DNA of 42,500 nucleotides from Neocallimastix lanati (nom. inval.) (taxonomy: Eukaryota > Neocallimastigomycota > Neocallimastigomycetes > Neocallimastigales > Neocallimastigaceae). Both the position numbers and the translations under genes were made by a program. This document shows, piece by piece, positions 1-9,390 of this stretch. The stretch spans positions 100,001-142,500 of the forward strand of contig JACVTC010000109.1 of assembly GCA_016946835.1 (NCBI GenBank), written 5' to 3'. The number at the start of each line of letters is the position of its first letter. The stretch's first letter is position 1. The notes under the pieces were generated by a model. That model saw only the letters and a program-made list of their open reading frames with translations, was not told the origin of the DNA and did not search any database.

Positions 1-96
1 AATTTAGGTTTAGAATTAGAGAATAATATTTTAAATTTTTCCTTATTATTAGAATATATTATTTTATTAATAAAATCTTCAGATCTTGTACCATAA
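1..96 (+). repeat. 3' end of the 5' LTR of a Ty3/Gypsy element
   Basis: These 96 bases are identical to 7359-7454, the last 96 bases of the 3' LTR, and are followed at once by a primer binding site. The rest of the 5' LTR lies outside the window. The identity over this stretch points to a recent insertion. Confidence 0.95.
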
Positions 97-100
97 AATT

Positions 101-118
101 TGGCGAGCTATGCAGGAC
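101..118 (+). other. Primer binding site (PBS) of the Ty3/Gypsy element
   Basis: TGGCGAGCTATGCAGGAC begins four bases after the LTR end. It has the TGG start expected of a site complementary to a tRNA 3' CCA end. The implied primer would end GTCCTGCATAGCTCGCCA; I could not assign it to a tRNA species. Confidence 0.75.
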
Positions 119-285
119 CTGAAGAGATAAAATAATATGAAAATAATAATTTGAGAAAATTTTAATAATTAATAAGGTTTAAAAAAAAAAAAAAAAAAAA
201 AATTTAATTTAATCAATAAATAAATAATAAATAAATAATTAAATAAATAGTAAGATAAATAAAATAAATAATAATAAATAAATAA

Positions 286-319
<34 letters not shown>

Positions 320-1043
320 AAGATTATTCTAAAATATTATTAATAGTAGTTATAAAAAATTAATAATTATTAAAAAAAAAAAAAAATTTGTTATTTTTAC
401 TTTTTTGAGAATATTAAAATCAAAAAGTATAATAATTCATATACAGTGTTTAAACCGTAAGAAAATTAATTAATAATAAGTTAGGGTGATTCCAATTTAT
501 TATTAATTAAGGTTTTTAATCGATCTCGTGAGTGCGTGAATACGTCCCAAAGTAATAATTATACTCCCCACGGCACTTTCTGTAGTTTATCAACTATCCG
601 AGTGTTGTCAGGGTTTTTGGACAAGATCGAGCACTGGAACAATAATGAACTTATATCACCGAAGGTATAAGGTTTTCTTTTTTAGAATTATTATATTAAT
701 ATAAAATAAAGTCGCGTCAATAATAAATAAATCGAAATATTCAGCAAAATTTTTTTCAGTTTATTAGCAATTAAAATTTCAATTCAGTAATAGTTTAATT
801 TTTCAATTTAGTTATTTCAAAATTTAGTTTAATTAAGATATAAAATTTTTTTTAATCATTCATCCATCCATCAACTTAATAAAAATATACAATTAAAAGA
901 ATATATTAATTCATCAATTTAATAAATAAAACAATTAATAATAATAAAAATAATAAAAATAAATTTATATAAGACATTTATCTCCTCATTCATCCATCAA
1001 TTCATCAATTAAATATTAAAAGCATTAGATTTTTTTTATCAAA
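119..1043 (+). other. Untranslated leader of the Ty3/Gypsy element
   Basis: This is a 0.9-kb stretch without a credible ORF. It contains A tracts near 180-202 and 290-317 and a markedly less AT-rich island at about 520-650. The island may hold packaging or dimerisation structure, but no specific element can be named from sequence alone. Confidence 0.6.
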
Positions 1044-2039
1044 ATGAAAATTTTAGAATTGGAAAGGCTATTACCCAGACTTAACGAAAGCGCAAGGGAT
1101 GTCGATTCATGGATCGATGAATTTTCAAGAATAATGGCACTGGCTGATATCACCAATCCAAGAAGCATTCTTACCTGGGCAATGGAGTGTGTAGAAGGAA
1201 AGTTGAGGGGCACTTTACAAGAACTACATACAATAGATGAGGAAGGTAATGAACATTTTCCATCAATGAGAGAAATAAAAGAAGCAATTGAAAATTCATT
1301 AGAAGTAACTCCACAAGAGAAATGTAAAAGACTACAACGAATGAAAATTCAAAGAGGAGAAAGCATAAAAAACTTTAATTGGAGATATAGGAAAATTTAT
1401 AACAGTCTACCAAAATTGTACCAAACATTTATAACAATAGAAGATTATGCTGATTCGATTATCTACCGTCCTTATGCTAGATCACAAGTAATAACACAAC
1501 GATGTATAGATCTTGAAGATGCTTTTGAAGAAGCAGAGTTAGCTGAAAGAGCTGAAGAAGGAGGAAATCTTAGAAATGAAACCGTGATGATGACAGTATT
1601 TAATTCTCAACCATTCTATTACCGAAGTAACACTCATCCATTTAAGCAATTCAATTCTCCAAGTTATAATTATAATTATAATGGAAGACAATTTTACATT
1701 AAGAAAACTCCTCGAAATTATACAAATTATAATGAAAATAGAGAATTTACAACTAATAATTTTAATACTAAATTCAATTCTAAAAATGAAATTATGCAAA
1801 GTAATAATTTAGAAAATACCACACAAAATATTAAAGATAGTAAAATAAGAAATAACTTGGTAAATAATGAAATCAAACAAGCCAGAAATACATTTAATTC
1901 TGAGAAATCCCATATTATTTGTTACCGTTGTGGACAACAAGGACACATTTATAAACTATGTCCTTATTCCTTTAAAGAATTTGCTAAACTAAGAAATCAA
2001 AATAATACAATAAATTCAAACAATCATTTAAACTTCTAA
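1044..2039 (+). CDS. gag: Gag polyprotein of a Ty3/Gypsy retrotransposon
   Basis: This 331-residue structural protein should assemble the virus-like particle and bind element RNA. A retrotransposon-Gag-like region (about residues 20-170, with the segment WRYRKIYNSLP) is followed by an Asn/Tyr-rich linker and one CCHC zinc knuckle, C293-x2-C296-x4-H301-x4-C306. The first ATG after the leader was taken as start. The frame ends in TAA at 2037, only four bases after a TTTAAAC heptamer placed in the gag frame as T TTA AAC. The pol frame overlaps only the last 34 bases, which fits translation by -1 frameshifting. The frame is intact, so the element may be competent apart from the pol duplication. 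Confidence 0.95.
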   Translation: MKILELERLLPRLNESARDVDSWIDEFSRIMALADITNPRSILTWAMECVEGKLRGTLQELHTIDEEGNEHFPSMREIKEAIENSLEVTPQEKCKRLQRMKIQRGESIKNFNWRYRKIYNSLPKLYQTFITIEDYADSIIYRPYARSQVITQRCIDLEDAFEEAELAERAEEGGNLRNETVMMTVFNSQPFYYRSNTHPFKQFNSPSYNYNYNGRQFYIKKTPRNYTNYNENREFTTNNFNTKFNSKNEIMQSNNLENTTQNIKDSKIRNNLVNNEIKQARNTFNSEKSHIICYRCGQQGHIYKLCPYSFKEFAKLRNQNNTINSNNHLNF

Positions 2040-2059
2040 ACGGGAGAAGGGAAACTCCC
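2027..2059 (+). promoter_or_regulatory. Predicted -1 ribosomal frameshift signal between gag and pol
   Basis: A slippery heptamer TTTAAAC at 2027-2033 sits in the gag frame exactly as X XXY YYZ (T TTA AAC). An 8-base spacer (2034-2041) follows, then a GC-rich hairpin with stem GGGAG (2042-2046) pairing CTCCC (2055-2059) across an 8-base loop. The gag stop lies within the spacer. The pol frame is the -1 frame, opens at 2006 and runs unbroken to 6589. All parts of a classic -1 signal are therefore present. A GC stem in this AT-rich element is unlikely to be chance. Confidence 0.88.
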
Positions 2060-5000
2060 AGTAATCAAACCAATGATGAAATAGTAGCTACTGCAGTTAG
2101 AAGAAAAGGAAAACAAGTTTTTGAAAAACCATATTCAAGAGATAAAAGAAAACAAAATGAAAATAAAGTAAATGATAATACTTCTAATTCTAATAATATC
2201 ATACAAGAAGATAATGAAGATATAGAAATTGAAAACAACGAAATAAATATAATATCTAACACTCCTATAAATGAAACCGAAAGACTTGAGGAGATTGATG
2301 TATCAGTTATTGCGCAACCCTCAATCAACAAAGCTAAACGAAATTCAAAGAAACAAAAAGAAAAAGAAATATTAGAAAGCACTAAGAATCTCGAGGTTAG
2401 TTCTAATAAAGAATCTAGAGTTAAACTTCCAAGTGTAGAATTAGAAGAGAAGAAAGTTAAAACCAACAATCCCAATAAACAAATAACCATTATGGAAGGT
2501 CAATCAAAATATGATATTTGTAAAGACATAAGTACTAGGTTTGCTAATATTACATTACCTCAATTATTGGATGTTAGTCCTAAACTCCGTGCTGATATTG
2601 TAAAGGCCTTAAAATTAAAAACCACAGAAACAATTAAAGAGACTCCTGAAGAAGTTGTATTATCTGCTATACGTAGGGAAGATGTTGCTACAGTTGAATG
2701 TTTAATTAATGGAGTCCAAGGTATTGCATTTTTAGATACAGGCGCAAGCATTAATATTATTACTAGACAATTTTTAAACAAGTTAGGAGATGTAAAACCA
2801 ATTGGATTTGTTAAAAATAATATTGTTCAATTATTATCTAAAGAGAATGTTAATACTGAAATCTACTTGCTAAAAGTTCAACTTGGAGATTTAGCTATTC
2901 ATGATATATTCCGAGTTATAGATAATCACCAAAACCTATTTGATGTTTTAATTAGCTATAAAACACTTAAAGAAAATAATTTATTTATTAATCCTATTAA
3001 TAATAATTTGTGCATAATGAAAGAAAATAACAAATGGATGTGTGTCAAAAATCTTTGCAAAGAAGAGAAAGGAAATGTTATTAGTGATGATGAAGATGCT
3101 GAATCAATAATTATATATGATAAAACAAATTCTGATATTAATAATAATTCCTACCTTTATTGCTTTGTTAATGAAATTGATAATATTAATAATAACTTAA
3201 CAATAACTCAAAATAAAATAGAAGACTCTAAAACAATAACTAAAGAAGTAGATATCATTAATGAAAATGGTGTTTTTGAAAAAGATCAACTCCTGCAAAA
3301 TATACTTAAAGGAATTCCAAAAAAGCTAAGAAATGAAGTAAAAAAGTTATTTGATGAATATAATACTATTCTTGCCACAAAAATTGATGAGTTAAAACCA
3401 ACTAAATTGTTACCTCATAGTATTCAACTTGAGCCTAACGCTAAACCGATTAAACAGAGATGTTATCGACTTTCTAAAGTTCAAGCATTAGCTCTTAAAA
3501 AGGAATTAGAAAAACTTATAAAAAATAAACTAATTGAACCATCACACTCCCCTTGGTCTTCTCCCGTTATTTTAGTGCCTAAAAAAAATAAACAGTGGAG
3601 AATATGTATAGATTTTCGAAAACTAAACAATCTTACTATTAAAGATGCATATTCGTTACCGCTTATAGATGAAATTTTATTTTCTATCGGGAAAAAAGTT
3701 AAAGTTTTTACTACGATTGATTTATTTTCGGGATTTCATCAGATCCCTATGAACAAAGAAGATATTCCTAAAACTAGCTTTGCTACAATGTATGGTAACT
3801 ATCAATTCTTAGTTATGCCCTTTGGTTTATGCAATGCCCCAGGTACTTTTCAAAGGGAAATGAATAGAATATTCTTTCCTCTTATTGGAGTATGCATGTT
3901 TGTTTATATCGATGATCTAGTTATATTTTCACCCTCCTTTGAACAATATATTATAGATATTAAGAAAGTGTTTGATATTATCAAAGAAAATGGATTAAAA
4001 ATTAACTTAGAAAAATGTCATTTTTTTAAAATAAAAGTCGAATTGTTAGGACATACTTTATCAATTAATGGTATTTCCCCTATTCAAGCTAAAGTTCAAG
4101 TCATATTAGAATGGATACCACCAAAAAATGTTACACAATTACAATCTTTCCTTGGTGCAGTGGGTTATTACCGTAAATTTATTCTTAACTTCGCTAATAT
4201 AGCAAAACCATTATTTAAACTTGTTAAAAAAGGTGTAAAGTTTGTCTGGGGTAAAGAACAAGAAGAAAGCTTTAATGAGTTGAAACTAAAATTAGCATCT
4301 GCTCCTATTCTTGTTATGCCTGACTTTGAAAAACAATTTATAATCAGAACGGATGCCTCTTTCGATGGTATTGGAGGTGTTTTACTTCAGAAAGATGAGA
4401 ATGGTATTGAAAAGCCAATTCACTTCGTAAGTCGCTCTTTAAAACCGGCGGAAAAGAATTATTCAATAACTGATCTTGAAGGAACTGCCGCGACTTACTG
4501 CGTTCAAAAATTTAAATCTTATATTTCTGGAAATAAATATGAAACTCTTTTATTCACCGATCATAAACCTTTAGTTGGACTTTTCAAAAATAAAGAAACT
4601 AACAATTCTAGACAAACTCGATGGGTATTACTTCTATCAATGCTAAAAGTTAAAGTCTTATATGAACCTGGAAAGAAAAATGTTATCGCTGATGCACTTT
4701 CTAGATTATCAACAAAAGAAAATACAATATTAACAACTGTTACTGAAGAGATAAATGAAAATAATCCGTATAACTTACTTACAAAATTTAAAGATAAATT
4801 TACAATAATTAATAACGAAGAATATTATAAAGACCATGGAAAACTTAGAAAAGTTATAAAAAATCAAAACGAAAAAATTGATTTAATACTAAAAGCTCAC
4901 AAAGTTGGTCACGAAGGAGTATTTAAAACTTACAATAGACTTAAACGTGACTACTATTGGATCAACATGATACTTGACGTTAAATACATTGTCAGAACTT

Positions 5001-6589
5001 GTGATAGGTGTCAACACTTTAGATCGCAATCTTTTAATAACCAAACAGAAGATATTGCTACTCAACCTGGTTTACCATTTACGAAAGTTGGCTTGGATAT
5101 AGTAGGGAATTATTCAATAACTGATCTTGAAGGAACTGCCGCGACTTACTGCGTTCAAAAATTTAAATCTTATATTTCTGGAAATAAATATGAAACTCTT
5201 TTATTCACCGATCATAAACCTTTAGTTGGACTTTTCAAAAATAAAGAAACTAACAATTCTAGACAAACTCGATGGGTATTACTTCTATCAATGCTAAAAG
5301 TTAAAGTCTTATATGAACCTGGAAAGAAAAATGTTATCGCTGATGCACTTTCTAGATTATCAACAAAAGAAAATACAATATTAACAACTGTTACTGAAGA
5401 GATAAATGAAAATAATCCGTATAACTTACTTACAAAATTTAAAGATAAATTTACAATAATTAATAACGAAGAATATTATAAAGACCATGGAAAACTTAGA
5501 AAAGTTATAAAAAATCAAAACGAAAAAATTGATTTAATACTAAAAGCTCACAAAGTTGGTCACGAAGGAGTATTTAAAACTTACAATAGACTTAAACGTG
5601 ACTACTATTGGATCAACATGATACTTGACGTTAAATACATTGTCAGAACTTGTGATAGGTGTCAACACTTTAGATCGCAATCTTTTAATAACCAAACAGA
5701 AGATATTGCTACTCAACCTGGTTTACCATTTACGAAAGTTGGCTTGGATATAGTAGGCCCACTTCCTACTTCAAGAAAAGGAAATAAATATATAATAGTT
5801 TTAGTAGATTACTTAACAAAGTGGGTTGAAGCAGAACCAACCCAAAATATTGATTCAGATGATGTAATAGAATTTTTATCCAAGATTTTTGCTCGATTCG
5901 GAATACCAGAAATATTAGTAACTGATAACGGTCCACAGTTCTGTTCTGATAAAACAAAAGCATTCTTAGACTTATATGGTGTTTATGTTAACTTCGTTGT
6001 TACTTATCATCCAGAATCTAATGGTCAAGTAGAAAATCGAAACAAAGAAATAGGCAAATACCTTAGATTACTTTGTAATAAAAATACATCAAAATGGGAT
6101 GAAATGCTACCTAGTGCTTTATGGGCCTTGCGTACTTGTAAAAATGAAACAACTAAATTTTCAAGTTTTGAATTGTTATATGGCCGACGTGACCTTCAGC
6201 CGTTTGAATTACAATTAAACTTAGATAAAAAGGAAAATTATGAAAGTGATGATGAATTTTTAATTAGAAGATTTACAAAACATTATAAATGGATCAAGGA
6301 AGCCATAAATAATATTCAAACAGCAAACAAAATCTGGGAAGATAGAAGAAAACAAGTAAAAAGACTTAAAGCTAATTATAAACCAGGAGATCTAGTATTA
6401 ATTAAATATATTAATAGAAGAAAACTTGATCCATACTTCTTAGGTCCTATGAAAATTGTTAAAAAACAATTCAATACTGTAACGTTATGTGATCCATTAA
6501 CAAACGAAATTGCTGAAAGAAATGTCCACTTAAAGAATATTATACCTTATAGACTATGCGAAATTGAGACTTCAAGGGACGAAGTCTGA
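2033..6589 (+). CDS. pol: Pol polyprotein (protease, RT, RNase H, integrase) of a Ty3/Gypsy element, with an internal duplication
   Basis: Made as Gag-Pol by -1 frameshifting; an internal ATG at 2492 is not needed. Residues here are counted from that ATG. A charged linker (2033-2491) leads to an aspartic protease with DTGA at 82-85, then reverse transcriptase with YIDD at 472-475, and RNase H with Asp621, Glu663 and Asp690. The integrase has an HHCC finger (HKVGH and CDRC), catalytic Asp1086, Asp1145 and Glu1181 (35 residues between the last two), and a C-terminal GDLVLIKY...LGPMKIVK chromodomain-side module. This domain order defines Ty3/Gypsy. Odd: 4456-5106 is repeated perfectly as 5107-5757, so half of RNase H, the connection and the HHCC finger occur twice in frame. 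This probably harms the protein unless it is an assembly artefact. Confidence 0.95.
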   Translation, partial: LLNGRRETPSNQTNDEIVATAVRRKGKQVFEKPYSRDKRKQNENKVNDNTSNSNNIIQEDNEDIEIENNEINIISNTPINETERLEEIDVSVIAQPSINKAKRNSKKQKEKEILESTKNLEVSSNKESRVKLPSVELEEKKVKTNNPNKQITIMEGQSKYDICKDISTRFANITLPQLLDVSPKLRADIVKALKLKTTETIKETPEEVVLSAIRREDVATVECLINGVQGIAFLDTGASINIITRQFLNKLGDVKPIGFVKNNIVQLLSKENVNTEIYLLKVQLGDLAIHDIFRVIDNHQNLFDVLISYKTLKENNLFINPINNNLCIMKENNKWMCVKNLCKEEKGNVISDDEDAESIIIYDKTNSDINNNSYLYCFVNEIDNINNNLTITQNKIEDSKTITKEVDIINENGVFEKDQLLQNILKGIPKKLRNEVKKLFDEYNTILATKIDELKPTKLLPHSIQLEPNAKPIKQRCYRLSKVQALALKKELEKLIKNKLIEPSHSPWSSPVILVPKKNKQWRICIDFRKLNNLTIKDAYSLPLIDEILFSIGKKVKVFTTIDLFSGFHQIPMNKEDIPKTSFATMYGNYQFLVMPFGLCNAPGTFQREMNRIFFPLIGVCMFVYIDDLVIFSPSFEQYIIDIKKVFDIIKENGLKINLEKCHFFKIKVELLGHTLSINGISPIQAKVQVILEWIPPKNVTQLQSFLGAVGYYRKFILNFANIAKPLFKLVKKGVKFVWGKEQEESFNELKLKLASAPILVMPDFEKQFIIRTDASFDGIGGVLLQKDENGIEKPIHFVSRSLKPAEKNYSITDLEGTAATYCVQKFKSYISGNKYETLLFTDHKPLVGLFKNKETNNSRQTRWVLLLSMLKVKVLYEPGKKNVIADALSRLSTKENTILTTVTEEINENNPYNLLTKFKDKFTIINNEEYYKDHGKLRKVIKNQNEKIDLILKAHKVGHEGVFKTYNRLKRDYYWINMILDVKYIVRTCDRCQHFRSQSFNNQTEDIATQPGLPFTKVGLDIVGNYSITDLEGTAATYCVQKFKSYISGNKYETLLFTDHKPLVGLFKNKETNNSRQTRWVLLLSMLKVKVLYEPGKKNVIADALSRLSTKENTILTTVTEEINENNPYNLLTKFKDKFTIINNEEYYKDHGKLRKVIKNQNEKIDLILKAHKVGHEGVFKTYNRLKRDYYWINMILDVKYIVRTCDRCQHFRSQSFNNQTEDIATQPGLPFTKVGLDIVGPLPTSRKGNKYIIVLVDYLTKWVEAEPTQNIDSDDVIEFLSKIFARFGIPEILVTDNGPQFCSDKTKAFLDLYGVYVNFVVTYHPESNGQVENRNKEIGKYLRLLCNKNTSKWDEMLPSALWALRTCKNETTKFSSFELLYGRRDLQPFELQLNLDKKENYESDDEFLIRRFTKHYKWIKEAINNIQTANKIWEDRRKQVKRLKANYKPGDLVLIKYINRRKLDPYFLGPMKIVKKQFNTVTLCDPLTNEIAERNVHLKNIIPYRLCEIETSRDEV
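4456..5757 (+). repeat. Perfect 651-bp tandem duplication inside pol
   Basis: 4456-5106 and 5107-5757 are identical on visual comparison. The unit length of 651 is 217 codons, so the frame is kept. The junction reads TAGTAGG/GAATTATTC, with no homology beyond one base at the breakpoints. It repeats the second half of RNase H through the integrase zinc finger. Confidence 0.95.
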
Positions 6590-6592
6590 ACT

Positions 6593-6606
6593 TAGGGGTG
6601 GCATCA
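6593..6606 (+). other. Polypurine-type tract before the 3' LTR
   Basis: A short purine-rich stretch around AGGGGTGG lies just after the pol stop and just before the LTR start TGTTACGG. This is the expected place for plus-strand priming. Its exact limits are uncertain. Confidence 0.6.
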
Positions 6607-7454
6607 TGTTACGGTACAATTAAATAAAGAAAAATTAAACTATTTAAAGAAAATATTAAAGTAAAAAATATCATTAACAATTATAAATAAATAATAAAAA
6701 TTTGAATATTAAAATATTAGTTATAGAATATTATAAAGTTAAATAAAAATAATTAGATGTATTAAAAAATCATGTATTAATTATATTATTTAATATTGTA
6801 AAATTTTTATATAATATTTTAATAATTTAGAAAATTTAAGTTTATTATATTTTTATTATTATATTTTTATTATTAAATTTTTATTATTAAATTTTTATTA
6901 TTAATTTTTTTTATTTTTATTTTTAATCCAATCAAATAAATATTTTATTAGTATAAAAAAGAACAAAGTAACACAATACTTTTGTTCTCTCTCTTTTTTT
7001 CTTACGACTTTATTATTATATTATTTTTTTAATATTTTCTAAAAGTTAAATAATAAATTAAATAGTTTAAAATAAATTAAAATTTATTAAATAGTTTTTT
7101 CTAAATTTAATGTTTTAAAAGTGTTTAATTAATAGTTTTGTGTTTAGTGTATAATATTAAGATAAGTATAGTATAAAATTAGTTTAGTAATAGATTAGTT
7201 GTATTAAACATTTTATAGAAATAGTAATAGATTTAGAGAAATTGTTTAGTTTAGATTAGAATAGTTTAGATTAAGATATTAGTTTAAGTTATTTTAACTT
7301 TGTTTAGATTCTTTTAGATTAGGATAGTTTAGACTAAAATTAGAGTAGTTTATTAATTAATTTAGGTTTAGAATTAGAGAATAATATTTTAAATTTTTCC
7401 TTATTATTAGAATATATTATTTTATTAATAAAATCTTCAGATCTTGTACCATAA
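6607..7454 (+). repeat. 3' LTR of the Ty3/Gypsy element
   Basis: This LTR is about 848 bp. Its start TGTTACGGTACAA and end TTGTACCATAA form short imperfect terminal inverted repeats. Its last 96 bases equal window positions 1-96. A TATA box and a pyrimidine-rich start region lie at 6952-7000, and AATAAA occurs near the 3' end. The target-site duplication cannot be checked because the left flank is outside the window. Confidence 0.92.
6952..7008 (+). promoter_or_regulatory. Putative LTR promoter with TATA box and start-site hairpin
   Basis: TATAAAA at 6952-6958 is followed by an inverted repeat, AGAACAAAGTA (6960-6970) against TACTTTTGTTCT (6977-6988), that pairs with a single bulged A. Then comes a run of CTCTCTC/T bases, as often seen at fungal transcription starts. 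The function is inferred from spacing. Confidence 0.5.
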
Positions 7455-9390
7455 TTGGTAAAGAACGAACATATAATGGATTATTAATTAGAATTTCAAC
7501 TTACTTTAGAATCCATTATATTATTCTTTACTTAATATTACTTTACTATATTTTCTATACTAAAATATTTTCTAAATATATTTATTTTTTTTATATTTTT
7601 ATTAAAAGTTTCTAAAATATTATCAATAATTTTATATTTTTATTATTAATATCAATATCTATAATTTAACCTTAAATTTTATTATTTTATTAAAGTGTTT
7701 ATTATCAATATTAATATTTTATTTTTATTTTCAAATATATTATTATATTATTATTATATTGTATCAATATTAAACTTGTATTCTTTTTAGTATTTTATTT
7801 TATTTTTAAATTGATTATTTTATATTTTTATTCCCCACAAATAAAATCAAATCTTAATTGATTAATAATAAATATTAAATATATTATAGTTTTTAAATTT
7901 ATTTTATATAAAATATAAGAATATTATATTAACATTCTTGATTAAAATAACTTTATTTTTCTGTAAAATCTTTTTAAATTTTGTTTGTTACTTTTCGTAT
8001 ATATTAAATAATTTAGTTTTAGTATATGAAAGATAATATAAAATTATTTAAACAAAATTTATTAAAATAAAAATACTTATGAATTAGTTAATTTAAATTA
8101 ATATAAAATTTTAAGTAATTAGTAATAGTAAATATTTTTTTTTAAATATAATAATAAAATGTAGAAAGGCTTTACATATTTATTTTTTTTCAAAAAGTAT
8201 AAATAAGTGAAGTTTTTCAATAATTAAAATGTAGACAGAAAAAATATTAAAAATAAATAATTAAATAAAATTCTAATAAAACCCGAACCATAACATAATG
8301 ATAAATAACAAAATTATTAAATTAAAATAAATAATAAAAAACAAATTCTTGTTAAAGTTTTCTAGCTTAACCCAAAAATTAATCCATTCTAAAAAAAAAA
8401 TTAAATCCATATTTAAGAAAAATTAATTAAATAAAGATAATTAAAATAAAATAATAATAAATTAATTAATCATTAATAATTTTAATTAAAAACTAAAATA
8501 AATTAATAAATAATATTTTTCTAAAACAACAAATAAACAAAATAATAAACATATTTAATAAATTATAAACAACAAATAAACAAACTTATAAACAACGCAA
8601 AATTAAAATTAAATAGTTAAATAATTTTTTAAGTTACTTTTATAATAATGATTATTTTATTTATTTTATAACTCAACTTTTATAAACAAATTGTAATTAA
8701 AATAACATTTTAAAACTTATCTTTATTAACATTTTAATTGTAAATATTGTTTAATTTAATAATAAATTATTCTTTATTTCTCTTTTATTAATTTTATTAT
8801 TTTTAATGTAAATAGTTTAAAATCAAAGAAAAATATAAAAACATGTAAATATTTCTTATAAATTATTCTTTATTATTAATTAGTTAATAAATTATTATAA
8901 ATATTTTATTAGTTTTAATAATCAAAAAGTATGATTATTAATTATTTAATAAATTATTATAGATATTTTATTAGTTTTTAATAATCAATTTTTTATGATT
9001 ATTAATTAGTTAATAAATTATTATAAATTTTATTAGTTATTAATAATCAATTTTATTATTAAAATTTAAAATAAATTAGTATAAATAATAAATATTTCAT
9101 TTTATTATTTTATTAGTTTTAACAATTATTTTATTAATTTAAACAAAATTAATTATTAAATAAATAAAGATTAATATTAAAATAAAAATAAATTTTTTTA
9201 ATAAAACATTTTTGTGTTTAATAATAAAACATATTTATTTTTTTTAAATTCCTTAAATCAATTTTTATTCAGTATTTATCCTTTTATTCACTTCTGCAAA
9301 ATTTAATTTTTGTAGATTAAGAATATTAGATATAAATCACTAATTAATTTGTGTCTAATAGAAATGGTATAAAATAATAAAAATACTAGT
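7455..9390. other. AT-rich non-coding stretch with short repeats
   Basis: No credible coding frame is present. Just after the LTR, an imperfect inverted repeat (7458-7482 against 7510-7531) could form a hairpin. Around 8880-9060 a roughly 60-bp motif (TTAATAAATTATTATAAAT...TTTTATTAGTT...AATAATCA) occurs three times in tandem. Otherwise nothing recognisable is seen. Confidence 0.6.
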
